From: Corynebacterium sp.
GTDB taxonomy: Bacteria; Actinomycetota; Actinomycetes; Mycobacteriales; Mycobacteriaceae
Direction of reading: 5' to 3'
Assembly (NCBI GenBank): GCA_030530985.1
Contig: JAUMTX010000006.1
Span: 1-32,070 of the forward strand
DNA: 32,070 bases
The translations under genes and the position numbers were made by a program. The notes below the pieces were generated by a model that was not told the DNA's origin, searched no databases, and worked only from the letters and a program-made list of their open reading frames with translations. Position 1 is the stretch's first letter; each line of letters opens with the position of its first letter. Shown here piece by piece: positions 1 through 7,736 of the stretch.

Positions 1-884
1 TTGAGCAGGGCTTTAACTATTCCAGCTTTGCGCCGAACCTCACCTACACCACGGTGCCGGCCAATGCCATGAGCAACTATAGTTGGGAGCGCCTCCAGAG
101 TGATGAGGACTATAAGAGCTACTACAAGGGCCTCTTTGATACCCTGAACCTGCTCAACTATGCCCAGGCCATGGCCTATATTAAGCTGCCGTGGGAAGAC
201 CAAACCAAGCTGGGCTCCCAGGCGCGCTATATGACCAGTGCCTCGCAGATTCTGAACAATGAGAGCTCCACCGCGCCCCTGGACCGTGTGGGCACCGAAT
301 GGCGCCACCTGGATGTCATCTATGCCGGCTCACAGTCCAGCTTGCAGCTACGCACCTTGGAATCCCTGTGGGATAACCGCATTGTTATTAATCCGAACTT
401 TGTCCGCAGCAATACCATCATGCAGTTTAGTTCCAATAGTTATTCCTCCACACCGGGTGCGGCAGCCATGTGGTTTACCCCGCATAATGACTTTGGCGTC
501 TCCGATGGTGTGATCAATAAATACTATGCATTCATGATGGCTGGTGAGGCCGGCTGGCAGGGCACCAAGAATGTGCTCAGCGGAACCATGACTGACCTGC
601 AGATGTTGAGGGCGTCGACAGGTGATGAGAATGCCACCTGGCGCAGCTACACGCTGAATAGTATGCGCCAGGCTGCGAGCGAAGCCAGTGCGCGTGGCGT
701 GGATGTAGATGCCATGATTGAGAAGTTTTACCAGGCCATGCTTGCAGATAGCCGTGGGGCAGCAAGCTACGCAGAAAATAACCAGAAATCATGGAGCTAT
801 AAGCGGACCGTGGATCAGCGCCTGGCCTATTTCAATGAAATCAAGCAGGCCACCGATGATTTTCGCACTGCATACCGCCCATAA
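1..884 (+). CDS. Zmp (M26)-like secreted protein, C-terminal part only
   Basis: The reading frame is open at the left edge (first full codon at base 3) and ends at TAA 882-884, so only about 293 C-terminal residues are present and no start can be assigned; the GTG at 54 is just an internal valine. The visible part resembles the C-terminal half of streptococcal ZmpA/ZmpB/ZmpC zinc endopeptidases: a helical stretch YKGLFDTLNLLNYAQAMAYI corresponds to the helix after the zinc site, followed by an LxxLWDNRIVINPN segment and a PGAAAMWF stretch like the PGAVSFKHNAFRLW region of ZmpB. The HExxH motif would lie upstream, outside the window, so activity cannot be judged. The segment also resembles the C-terminus of the lipoprotein at 27591-30884. 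It lies next to mihF, where relatives usually carry pyrimidine genes, which suggests an added gene. The family call is from remembered sequence, not a search. Confidence 0.6.
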   Translation, partial: EQGFNYSSFAPNLTYTTVPANAMSNYSWERLQSDEDYKSYYKGLFDTLNLLNYAQAMAYIKLPWEDQTKLGSQARYMTSASQILNNESSTAPLDRVGTEWRHLDVIYAGSQSSLQLRTLESLWDNRIVINPNFVRSNTIMQFSSNSYSSTPGAAAMWFTPHNDFGVSDGVINKYYAFMMAGEAGWQGTKNVLSGTMTDLQMLRASTGDENATWRSYTLNSMRQAASEASARGVDVDAMIEKFYQAMLADSRGAASYAENNQKSWSYKRTVDQRLAYFNEIKQATDDFRTAYRP

Positions 885-888
885 AAGT

Positions 889-933
889 GGGCTGGTCACT
901 GGGCACTTTGGATAAATTCATAATGACCAGCCC
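889..933. repeat. Inverted repeat after the Zmp-like gene
   Basis: GGGCTGGTCA at 889-898 is perfectly complementary to TGACCAGCCC at 924-933, with a 25-nt loop, starting 4 nt after the stop codon. No T-run follows (the next bases are CCGGTGACAT), so it is not a classical rho-independent terminator. It may act as an mRNA 3' end or a weak terminator. Confidence 0.6.
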
Positions 934-935
934 CC

Positions 936-951
936 GGTGACATATGTCACG
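936..951. promoter_or_regulatory. Candidate GlxR (CRP-type) operator
   Basis: The 14-bp stretch GTGACATATGTCAC at 937-950 is a perfect palindrome. With one base on each side it matches the corynebacterial GlxR consensus TGTGA-N6-TCACA at all positions except the two outermost, and it carries the preferred central TA. It lies about 100 bp upstream of the first predicted mihF promoter and just after the preceding gene's hairpin, so it most likely acts on mihF. Binding is inferred from the motif only. Confidence 0.6.
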
Positions 952-1031
952 AATGCTATGGGTGTGTTCATGCGGGCAGCCGGTACCTACGCAGGGAATT
1001 TACTCCGTATTAGCAGGTCATCCCGGGTTAG

Positions 1032-1040
1032 TGCTATAGT
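1032..1040 (+). promoter_or_regulatory. Candidate promoter P1 of mihF (extended -10)
   Basis: TG-C-TATAGT is a full extended -10 element (TGnTATAGT) with no recognisable -35 at the right distance. Transcription would start near 1047, giving a leader of about 150 nt before mihF. Confidence 0.4.
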
Positions 1041-1081
1041 GGGTTCTATGCGTGCGTATTTCCGCCCGGCGGTGCGTGGAA

Positions 1082-1109
1082 TTGGCACTATGCGTAGCAT
1101 GTGTATAAT
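1082..1109 (+). promoter_or_regulatory. Candidate promoter P2 of mihF
   Basis: TTGGCA at 1082-1087 and a perfect TATAAT at 1104-1109 are separated by 16 bp, the best SigA-type promoter seen in the window. The start site would be near 1116, about 80 nt before the GTG of mihF. The spacer contains the small palindrome ATGC-GTA-GCAT at 1090-1100. Confidence 0.65.
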
Positions 1110-1194
1110 TCCTAATCGTTGGTGCATGAATGCGCCTCAAAGTGCGGGAATGCCCGCAGGAAGTAATTAATTTTTCTAGAGATGGAGGAACCCC

Positions 1195-1518
1195 GTGGCC
1201 CTTCCTAAGTTGACTGATGAACAGCGCAAGGAAGCTCTTGCTAAGGCTGCTGAGGCACGTAAGGCACGTGCAGAGCTCAAGGAGAAGCTCAAGCGAGGCG
1301 GCATTACCCTGAAGGAAGTTCTTGAGAAGGCTCAGGACGACGAGATCATTGGTAAGACCAAGGTTTCTGCACTGCTTGAGGCTCTGCCAAAGGTAGGCAA
1401 GGTCAAGGCTAAGGAGATCATGGATGATCTCGAGATCGCTCAGACCCGTCGCCTCCGTGGCCTGGGTGAGCGTCAGCGTCGTGCCCTGCTCGAGCGCTTC
1501 GGTTTCTCCGAGGACTAA
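1195..1518 (+). CDS. mihF: Actinobacterial integration host factor
   Basis: This is a small (107-residue) nucleoid-associated DNA-binding protein of the mIHF family, needed in mycobacteria for phage L5 integration and in corynebacteria for chromosome organisation. The N-terminal half (about residues 8-50) is a charged Ala/Lys/Glu-rich helix. The C-terminal half contains a helix-turn-helix-like segment with [16 protein letters not shown] (about residues 64-79) and a basic [15 protein letters not shown] stretch (about 85-99). Length matches the family. The GTG start follows a strong GGAGG (ATGGAGGAACCCC-GTG). Two promoters and a GlxR-like site lie upstream. gmk begins 5 nt after the stop, so the two genes are probably co-transcribed with rpoZ. 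Not related to the HU-type IHF of E. coli. Confidence 0.93.
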   Translation: MALPKLTDEQRKEALAKAAEARKARAELKEKLKRGGITLKEVLEKAQDDEIIGKTKVSALLEALPKVGKVKAKEIMDDLEIAQTRRLRGLGERQRRALLERFGFSED

Positions 1519-1523
1519 TATTC

Positions 1524-2087
1524 ATGAGTGGTCAGGGACAACTAGTCGTACTTGCAGGCCCAGCTGGTGTGGGTAAATCCACCGTCGTCTCCGGTCTGCG
1601 AGAAGCTGTGCCGAATCTCTATTTTTCGGTATCGATGACCACTCGCGATCCGCGTCCTGGTGAGGTGGACGGGAAAGATTATTTCTTTGTTACCCGCGAA
1701 GCCTTCCAGGAGCACATTGATCGTGGCGAAATGCTGGAATGGGCCGATATTCATGGCGGTCTCCAGCGTTCTGGCACCCCCGCTGGTCCGGTAAACGAGG
1801 CTCTTGAGTCTGGTCGACCAGTGTTGGTAGAGGTTGATTTGGTTGGTGTGCGCAATATTAAGGCGCTGCGACCAGACGCCCACACAGTCTTTCTTGCCCC
1901 ACCATCATGGGAAATCCTGGTGGAGAGGTTGACAGGTAGGGGCACTGAGGCCCCTGAAGTAATTGAGCGTAGGCTTGAAACAGCACGTGTAGAGCTTGCC
2001 GCTCAGGATGAATTTGATACTGTAGTTGTCAACGAAAATATTGACGACACCGTCGAAACTATTGCTGCTATTCTTAGTGGTAAGTAA
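1524..2087 (+). CDS. gmk: Guanylate kinase
   Basis: Cytosolic enzyme that phosphorylates GMP to GDP with ATP, between IMP-derived GMP and GTP synthesis. The P-loop GPAGVGKS is at residues 12-19. The GMP-binding part has [19 protein letters not shown] (about 35-53) and [18 protein letters not shown] (69-86). In the canonical family the last stretch reads HGNYYGT; here it is HGGLQRSGT, which I recall as normal for corynebacteria. The lid RLTGRGTE and RRLETAR follow. Length is 187 residues, usual for the family. The ATG lies 5 nt after mihF with no clear ribosome binding site, which fits translational coupling. rpoZ follows after 30 nt, the common actinobacterial gmk-rpoZ pair. Confidence 0.95.
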   Translation: MSGQGQLVVLAGPAGVGKSTVVSGLREAVPNLYFSVSMTTRDPRPGEVDGKDYFFVTREAFQEHIDRGEMLEWADIHGGLQRSGTPAGPVNEALESGRPVLVEVDLVGVRNIKALRPDAHTVFLAPPSWEILVERLTGRGTEAPEVIERRLETARVELAAQDEFDTVVVNENIDDTVETIAAILSGK

Positions 2088-2117
2088 ATTCGGCACGAAC
2101 CTAAGGGGAATGTACTA

Positions 2118-2399
2118 GTGACTACTGAAGATAACAGCGTCAATGACGATATCTTCGATGCACCGGTCGGTATTACCGCACCACCTATCGATAATCTTCT
2201 CAAGCGAGTATCGTCCAAGTATGCGCTCGTGATCTTTGCTGCGCAGCGTGCTCGTCAGATTAACAGCTACTACCAGGAGCACCAGGATGGTGTGCTGGAG
2301 TTCGTTGGTCCGATGGTAACCCCTGCAGCTGGTGAAAAGCCCCTGTCCATTGCTATGCGCGAAATTGAACGCGGCATGCTGGACCACGTTGAGGGCTAA
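2118..2399 (+). CDS. rpoZ: RNA polymerase omega subunit
   Basis: Small subunit (93 residues) that helps assemble and stabilise the beta' subunit of RNA polymerase. The conserved core [21 protein letters not shown] (about residues 32-52) and the C-terminal [15 protein letters not shown] match the actinobacterial omega family. It starts with GTG behind AAGGGGAATGTACTA. It is the last gene of the mihF-gmk-rpoZ unit: a strong terminator begins 12 nt after its stop. Confidence 0.95.
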   Translation: MTTEDNSVNDDIFDAPVGITAPPIDNLLKRVSSKYALVIFAAQRARQINSYYQEHQDGVLEFVGPMVTPAAGEKPLSIAMREIERGMLDHVEG

Positions 2400-2410
2400 A
2401 CCCATAAAAT

Positions 2411-2443
2411 ACACCGCTGGAACTCTTCCAGCGGTGTTTTTTT
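2411..2443 (+). terminator. Rho-independent terminator after rpoZ
   Basis: A perfect 11-bp stem (ACACCGCTGGA at 2411-2421 with TCCAGCGGTGT at 2427-2437), a 5-nt loop and a seven-base T-run at 2437-2443. Confidence 0.95.
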
Positions 2444-2476
2444 AACGGCTATTAAAACGCTTTTTAGGAGGATAAA

Positions 2477-3736
2477 GTGAAGATCCTGGTCGGTATCAGC
2501 GGCGGTATTGCTGCCTATAAGGTCTGTAACCTGGTGCGCCTACTCAAGGAGGAAGGCCACGAAGTCCAGGTGGCAGCCACCGAGAATGCCCTGCGCTTTG
2601 TTGGCGCAGCCACCTTGGAGGCCCTGAGTGGCAACCCGCTGGCCAATAGTGTCTTTGAGGCAGTGGATAGGGTGCAGCATGTGAAAATCGGCCGCGATGC
2701 TGATTTGGTGATCATTGCCCCCGCCACCGCCGATATGCTCTTTAAGATTGCCCACGGTGCCGGTTCCGATATGATCTCCACCGCCTGCCTGGTGGCCACC
2801 TGCCCAGTGATTTTGGCCCCAGCCATGCACACCGAAATGTGGACCAAGCCTGCCGTGCAGGATAATGTCTCCCTGATGCGCAGCCGCGATATTACTGTGC
2901 TGGATCCGGGCCATGGTCGCCTCACCGGTGTGGATGAGGGTACCGGCCGTCTCCTTGAGCCCGACCAGATTGCTGCCTTTGCCCAACTCATCTCTGAGGG
3001 CTATTCTTTGCCGCGCGACCTGGAAGGCAAGCATGTGGTGATCACTGCCGGTGGCACCATTGAGGATATTGACCCTGTCCGCTATCTTTCTAACCGTAGC
3101 TCCGGCAAGCAGGGCTTTGCCCTGGCCGAGGTTGCCAGCCAGCGTGGCGCCCGTGTCACCCTCATTGTGGGTGATGTGGACCAGCGCCTGAATAAGCCAG
3201 CCAATACCCATGTTATTAATGTGCGCAGTGCCAGCCAGATGAATGAGGCTGTGCTCTCCACCATGTCCAAGAAGGATGTGGACATGCTCATTATGGCGGC
3301 TGCCGTGGCTGACTATGCGCCGGCCGAGCGTGCCTATACCAAGATGAAGAAGAGCAATGCGGGCACCACAACCCCAAGCATTGAACTGCGCGAAAACCCC
3401 GATATCCTGGCAGGGGTATGTGCCCGCAAGGAAGAATTTGCCCATGCCGATGGGCAGGTGCCGCTCATTGTGGGCTTTGCCGCCGAAACAGGAGATGAGA
3501 AGCACAGTGTGCTTGACTATGCGCAGGCCAAACTAGCCAAGAAGGGCTGCGACCTGATTATGGTCAACCAGATTGGCACCTCCAAGAGTGGCATTCAGGC
3601 CATCAGTGATGTTTTTGGCTCCGATGTGAACTCCGGGTGGATTCTCAGCGCCAAGGGTGGGGAGCCATTGCACCTGGAAGAGGGCTCAAAGATGGCGATC
3701 GCCTCCCAGATTCTGGACGCCGCCTTGAATTTTTAG
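2477..3736 (+). CDS. coaBC: Bifunctional phosphopantothenoylcysteine decarboxylase / phosphopantothenate-cysteine ligase
   Basis: Catalyses two successive steps of coenzyme A synthesis: CoaB joins cysteine to 4'-phosphopantothenate (CTP-dependent), and CoaC decarboxylates the product with FMN. The CoaC domain (about 1-180) has GISGGIAAYK (6-15), the likely active-site histidine H68 (VQHVKIGRDADLVIIAPATAD), and PAMHTEMW (115-122), the actinobacterial form of PAMNxxMW. The CoaB domain (about 185-419) has ITAGGTIEDIDPVRYLSN with N206, SSGKQG, and the KxKK motif KMKK (289-292). The 419-residue length suits a fused Dfp protein. The GTG start follows a very strong AGGAGGATAAA. The gene is flanked by the rpoZ terminator and a McbR-type operator that overlaps its own stop codon. 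Confidence 0.95.
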   Translation: MKILVGISGGIAAYKVCNLVRLLKEEGHEVQVAATENALRFVGAATLEALSGNPLANSVFEAVDRVQHVKIGRDADLVIIAPATADMLFKIAHGAGSDMISTACLVATCPVILAPAMHTEMWTKPAVQDNVSLMRSRDITVLDPGHGRLTGVDEGTGRLLEPDQIAAFAQLISEGYSLPRDLEGKHVVITAGGTIEDIDPVRYLSNRSSGKQGFALAEVASQRGARVTLIVGDVDQRLNKPANTHVINVRSASQMNEAVLSTMSKKDVDMLIMAAAVADYAPAERAYTKMKKSNAGTTTPSIELRENPDILAGVCARKEEFAHADGQVPLIVGFAAETGDEKHSVLDYAQAKLAKKGCDLIMVNQIGTSKSGIQAISDVFGSDVNSGWILSAKGGEPLHLEEGSKMAIASQILDAALNF

Positions 3737-3749
3737 ACCGCTTGGTCTA
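3734..3749. promoter_or_regulatory. McbR-type operator upstream of metK
   Basis: TAGAC-CGCTTG-GTCTA is an exact match to the inverted repeat TAGAC-N6-GTCTA bound by McbR, the TetR-type repressor of sulfur amino acid metabolism in C. glutamicum, whose regulon as I recall includes metK. The first TAG of the site is the stop codon of coaBC. It lies 130 bp before the metK start. Binding here is inferred. Confidence 0.82.
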
Positions 3750-3879
3750 TATTGAGTTCTAGTTCTTTTTCAAAAGCCAAATGTGCCGTCACTATCGGTG
3801 CCCAATAGGGGTCCGGTAGTGGAGGTTCGATTAATACATACTGTCAATACTTTCCATCAAACTATTCAAGGAGTATTTC

Positions 3880-5097
3880 GTGACCGCCAACGTGCGTCTC
3901 TTTACCTCGGAGTCTGTGACCGAGGGCCATCCAGATAAGATTTGTGATGCTATTTCCGATACCATCCTTGATGCGATGCTCACCGTCGACCCTCATTCCC
4001 ATGTGGCGGTGGAGACTGTAGTGACCACCGGCCTGGTGCATGTGGTTGGTGAGGTTCGCTGTGAGGGCTATGTGGAAATTCCACAGCTGGTGCGTAATAA
4101 GCTGCGCGAGATTGGTTTTGTCTCCTCCGAGATGGGCTTTGATGGTTCCACCTGTGGTGTGACTGTGGCCATTGGTGAGCAGTCCGCCGAGATCGGTGGC
4201 GGCGTGGACCAGGCTCTTGAGGTTCGCTCCGGTGAGTCCCAGGATGAGGATAGTCAGAATGGTGCGGGCGACCAGGGTCTCATGTTTGGTTATGCCACCA
4301 ATGAGACTGCTGAGTTTATGCCACTGCCTATTTCCACCGCACACCGTTTGGCCCGCCGCCTGACCCTGGTGCGTAAGGAGGGCATTGTGCCACACCTTCG
4401 TCCGGACGGTAAGACCCAGGTGACTTTCGCCTATGATGCGGAGAATAATCCGCTCTATATTGACACCATTGTTATTTCCACCCAGCATGATCCTAATATT
4501 TCCCAGGAGTGGCTGGAGGAGCAGTTGCGTGAGCATGTGGTGAAGCCTGTTATTGCTGAGGCCGGCCTGGAGGATAAGGTCAATGAGGATCTCAAGCTTC
4601 TGGTTAACCCTTCCGGTTCCTTTGTCGTTGGTGGCCCAATGGGTGATGCAGGTCTGACCGGCCGCAAGATTATTGTGGACACCTATGGTGGCATGGCCCG
4701 CCATGGTGGTGGTGCTTTCTCCGGTAAGGACCCAAGTAAGGTGGACCGTTCCGCCGCCTATGCTATGCGCTGGGTTGCTAAGAATATTGTGGCTGCTGGC
4801 CTGGCTGATCGTGCTGAGGTTCAGGTTGCTTATGCTATTGGTCGCGCCCACCCAGTTGGCCTGTATGTTGAGACCTTTGGCACCGCCAAGCATGGTTTGG
4901 ATGATGCCGCTATCCAGCAGGCTGTCACCGAGGTTTTCGATCTGCGTCCTGCCGCGATTATTCGCACCCTGGACTTGCGCCGCCCTATTTATGCTGGTAC
5001 CGCGGCCTATGGTCACTTTGGTCGTACCGATATTGATCTGCCATGGGAGCAGCTCAACCGTGTGGATGAGCTTCGTTCCGCCGCTGGTATTGCCTAA
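3880..5097 (+). CDS. metK: S-adenosylmethionine synthetase
   Basis: Makes S-adenosylmethionine from methionine and ATP in the cytosol, supplying the methyl donor for, among others, the RsmB methyltransferase encoded further on. Signature motifs are complete: GHPDK (16-20), [12 protein letters not shown] (128-139, the methionine/ATP site) and [16 protein letters not shown] (276-291, phosphate loop). Length is 405 residues, usual for the family. The GTG start is supported by CAAGGAGTATTTC. The 143-bp upstream gap carries the McbR operator, so repression by McbR is likely; no SAM riboswitch structure was recognised. I could not pick one convincing -35/-10 pair in this gap. Confidence 0.97.
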   Translation: MTANVRLFTSESVTEGHPDKICDAISDTILDAMLTVDPHSHVAVETVVTTGLVHVVGEVRCEGYVEIPQLVRNKLREIGFVSSEMGFDGSTCGVTVAIGEQSAEIGGGVDQALEVRSGESQDEDSQNGAGDQGLMFGYATNETAEFMPLPISTAHRLARRLTLVRKEGIVPHLRPDGKTQVTFAYDAENNPLYIDTIVISTQHDPNISQEWLEEQLREHVVKPVIAEAGLEDKVNEDLKLLVNPSGSFVVGGPMGDAGLTGRKIIVDTYGGMARHGGGAFSGKDPSKVDRSAAYAMRWVAKNIVAAGLADRAEVQVAYAIGRAHPVGLYVETFGTAKHGLDDAAIQQAVTEVFDLRPAAIIRTLDLRRPIYAGTAAYGHFGRTDIDLPWEQLNRVDELRSAAGIA

Positions 5098-5113
5098 TTT
5101 CTTTTAGCTTTTC

Positions 5114-5177
5114 GACGCCCCACCCGCATCCCCACAGCTACCCCTAGGGTCCTGCTGGGAGTGTGGTGTGGGGCGTC
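5114..5177. repeat. Long-loop inverted repeat between metK and priA
   Basis: GACGCCCCAC (5114-5123) pairs perfectly with GTGGGGCGTC (5168-5177) across a 44-nt loop. No T-run follows on the plus strand, but the position directly after metK suggests a transcript end or processing site. Confidence 0.55.
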
Positions 5178-5199
5178 ACTTTGTGTCACCTTTACGCGC

Positions 5200-5205
5200 T
5201 ACTAT
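5200..5205 (+). promoter_or_regulatory. Candidate -10 of a leaderless priA transcript
   Basis: TACTAT ends 7 nt before the ATG at 5213, so the expected start site falls on or next to the A of the ATG. No ribosome binding site precedes that ATG. The -35 is not recognisable, which is common in corynebacteria. Confidence 0.5.
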
Positions 5206-5212
5206 TAGTTAT

Positions 5213-7225
5213 ATGTGCGCCGCCAAGACTATTGCACCGGCACCGGAGCTGCCTATTGCTCGCGTGTTGCCGCTCACTGGCGTGCCCATGTTGGATCGCT
5301 ATTTTGACTATAAGGTGCGGGATTCTCAACATGAGGATTGCCAGCCGGGGGTGCGCGTACGTATTCGCCTAGCAGGCACTTTATATGATGCGATTGTGAT
5401 TGAGCGCCTGGAGTCCTCTGATTTTGATGGGCGCTTAATGTGGGTGGAGAAGGTCATTAGTCCTGAGCGGGTGTATACCCCGGAATTGCATGAGTTGGTG
5501 CAGGCTTTGGCCCTGCGCTATGCGGGTTTGCGCCCGGATATTATTCGTGCCGCTATTCCGCAGCGCCATGCCACTGCGGAGAAGAATTTTAATCCCGATA
5601 TCACCTGGGAGGAATTAGGTGAGGTCGAGGAGCCTGATCTGAGCCCTTGGTTGAGCTACCAGTTTGGGCAGAGCTTTATTGATGCTGTGGTGGCTGGCCG
5701 CCCTGTGCGCGCCGCCTGGCAGGTATGTCCTGGTACTGATTGGGCTGAGACCTTGGCCCCTTTGCTTGCCAAGGTCGCTATGGATGGTGGCGGGGTGCTG
5801 GTGGTGCTCCCTGATTTGCGTGATGTGGATGCTGTGGATAATGCGCTGCGCCGTTTTATGTCGGCTTCCCAGATCACCACGCTTTATTCCACCTTGGGTA
5901 ACCAAGCCCGCTATAGCCGTTATTTGAAGATTCTGCACGGTACGGGCCGTATTGTGGTGGGTACGCGCAGTGCCGCCTTTGCCCCTGTGAAGAATCTTAA
6001 GCTCGCAGTGATTTTCGATGATGGTGATGAGAACCTCGTCGATCCCCGCGCGCCCTATGTGCATGCCCGTGAGGTGCTCATTACCCGCAGTCGCCTGGAA
6101 AATACGGCTCTCATTATGGGCGGTATTAGCCGCACCGCTGAGGTGCAGCAGTTGGTTAATCATGGGTGGGCCCATGATGTGGTGGCCCCACCGGCCTTGA
6201 TTATGCGCACCCGACCCAAGGTTTTTGTGGCCCCCGGCCAGCCACGCATCCCTTCCATTGCTTTTAAGGTGGTCAATGAGACTCTTAATGCGGGCAAGGC
6301 GGTGCTGATTTCTAGTCCTCGTACAGGCTATGTGCCGGTTCTTGGTTGCGCCCAGTGCCGCAAGCAGGCCCGTTGTCGTGCCTGTAATGGTCCGCTGACT
6401 CTTAAGGAGGGTTTGGGCGGCCAGTTTGCGGTGCCGACCTGTTCGTGGTGTGGTCGCCCGGAGGGGCATTTCCGCTGCCCGGATTGTGGTTGTGCTAATG
6501 TGCGGGCCCGCACTATTGGTGCGGAGCGCCTTGCCGAGGAGATCGGTGGGGCTTTCCGTGGCCGCCCCATTATTGTCAGTGGTGGCAATACTATTCGCGA
6601 TAGTGTGCCTGATGGGCCACGTATTGTTGTGGCCACCCCTGGTGCGGAACCCAAGGGCGATTATGGTGCGCTCATTATTGTGGATACATGGACCCATGTG
6701 AACTGGCCGGATTTGCGCGCTCATGAGCAGGCTTTGGCCACCTGGGTGCGCGCCGCAAGCCTCCTTGGCCCAGAGTCCTCCGTGGTTATTAGCATTGATA
6801 CGGATATTCCTATAGTGCAGAAATTTGTGCAGTGGGATATGGTGGGTGCGGCCCAGGCAGAATTGGAGGATCGTATAGCCACCGGCCTGCCACCTGCCCA
6901 AACCATGGCCGCGGTGGATGCCCCGGCCACTGTTATCACCCGTATTCTTGAAAAAATTGATAATGTGCAGCCCAATTTGGATGGTACGAGTGCCATGCCG
7001 GAGGGTATTAATCTTTTGGGCCCCACTGATCTTCCTGTGGGGATGAAGCTGCCAGGGGAGTATGACCAGCAGCGCTTTGGTGCACCGCAGCGTCTATTCT
7101 TCCAAGCCCCTTTGGGCATGGGTGAGGAGTTGGTGCGTTTCCTGCGTAGCCTGCGCGCTGAGCATAATGCCCGCAAGGAAGATCTTCCTCTGCGTATCCA
7201 GGTCGACCCAATCCATATTGGATAG
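5213..7225 (+). CDS. priA: Primosomal protein N' (PriA), helicase-degenerate actinobacterial type
   Basis: PriA recognises abandoned replication forks and reloads the replisome. The N-terminal 3'-DNA-binding domain is seen in LPLTGVPMLDRYFDYKV (about 18-34). The zinc region is intact, with paired cysteines from C379 (CAQC, CRAC) through CSWC to C422/C425 (CPDC). The helicase core is degenerate: no Walker A GxxGxGKT is present, and the DExH position reads FDDGDEN. As I recall this loss is shared by mycobacterial and corynebacterial PriA, so the protein probably binds DNA without unwinding it. The ATG at 5213 (670 residues) is chosen over GTG 5168 because the longer frame starts inside the inverted-repeat stem and because a -10 box sits 7 nt before the ATG. 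def follows after 13 nt. Confidence 0.88.
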   Translation: MCAAKTIAPAPELPIARVLPLTGVPMLDRYFDYKVRDSQHEDCQPGVRVRIRLAGTLYDAIVIERLESSDFDGRLMWVEKVISPERVYTPELHELVQALALRYAGLRPDIIRAAIPQRHATAEKNFNPDITWEELGEVEEPDLSPWLSYQFGQSFIDAVVAGRPVRAAWQVCPGTDWAETLAPLLAKVAMDGGGVLVVLPDLRDVDAVDNALRRFMSASQITTLYSTLGNQARYSRYLKILHGTGRIVVGTRSAAFAPVKNLKLAVIFDDGDENLVDPRAPYVHAREVLITRSRLENTALIMGGISRTAEVQQLVNHGWAHDVVAPPALIMRTRPKVFVAPGQPRIPSIAFKVVNETLNAGKAVLISSPRTGYVPVLGCAQCRKQARCRACNGPLTLKEGLGGQFAVPTCSWCGRPEGHFRCPDCGCANVRARTIGAERLAEEIGGAFRGRPIIVSGGNTIRDSVPDGPRIVVATPGAEPKGDYGALIIVDTWTHVNWPDLRAHEQALATWVRAASLLGPESSVVISIDTDIPIVQKFVQWDMVGAAQAELEDRIATGLPPAQTMAAVDAPATVITRILEKIDNVQPNLDGTSAMPEGINLLGPTDLPVGMKLPGEYDQQRFGAPQRLFFQAPLGMGEELVRFLRSLRAEHNARKEDLPLRIQVDPIHIG

Positions 7226-7231
7226 TAAGAT
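7226..7231 (+). promoter_or_regulatory. Candidate -10 of a leaderless def transcript
   Basis: TAAGAT directly follows the priA stop codon and ends 7 nt before the def ATG. There is no ribosome binding site in this 13-nt gap. The same geometry occurs before priA and rpe. Confidence 0.4.
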
Positions 7232-7238
7232 TACCCAT

Positions 7239-7727
7239 ATGATTCTCGGAATTCGTATCTTTGGTGATCCTGTTTTGCGTACCCGTGCTGAGGAGATTAC
7301 TCAGCCAACCCAAGCCCACCGGGAGTTGGTGCAAAATATGATTGAAACCATGCACGAAAACCGGGGTGTGGGTTTGGCCGCCAACCAGGTTGGTGTTTTG
7401 GAGCGCGTCTTTGTCTATGACTGCAATGGTGTCTCCGGCCACATTATTAACCCTGTGTGGGAGGCCATTGGTGAGGACACTCTCTATGTTGAGGAAGGCT
7501 GCCTTTCCATTCCTGACGTCAAGTATCCTGTTACCCGCCACGCTAAGGTGCGTGTGACTGGTATTGATGTGGACGGCAACCCTGTGGATTTTGAGGCCGA
7601 GGATCTCCTTGCCCGCTGCATCCAGCACGAAACCGACCACCTTGATGGTGTGCTTTTCCTCAAGCGCCTCACCCCTGAGCTGCGCAAGGAAGCCATGGCC
7701 ACCATCCGTAATTCCGACTGGTTCTAA
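7239..7727 (+). CDS. def: Peptide deformylase
   Basis: Metalloenzyme that removes the formyl group from the N-terminal methionine of new proteins. All three signature motifs are present: GVGLAANQ (43-50), EGCLS (86-90, with metal-binding C88) and HETDH (130-134, the HExxH metal site). Length is 162 residues. The start was placed at ATG 7239 because it begins the conserved MILGIRIFGDPVLR sequence; the frame is open far upstream inside priA, but that part is not deformylase-like. It is followed 9 nt later by fmt, its functional counterpart (formylation then deformylation), in one unit priA-def-fmt-rsmB. Confidence 0.96.
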   Translation: MILGIRIFGDPVLRTRAEEITQPTQAHRELVQNMIETMHENRGVGLAANQVGVLERVFVYDCNGVSGHIINPVWEAIGEDTLYVEEGCLSIPDVKYPVTRHAKVRVTGIDVDGNPVDFEAEDLLARCIQHETDHLDGVLFLKRLTPELRKEAMATIRNSDWF

Positions 7728-7736
7728 GAGAAAACT

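Noticed and set aside
3737..3879. SAM riboswitch before metK
   Set aside because: No SAM-I or SAM-II conserved core is visible; the McbR operator explains regulation better.
5168..5212. Longer priA start at GTG 5168
   Set aside because: It begins inside the stem of an inverted repeat, has no ribosome binding site, and the extra 15 residues are not PriA-like.
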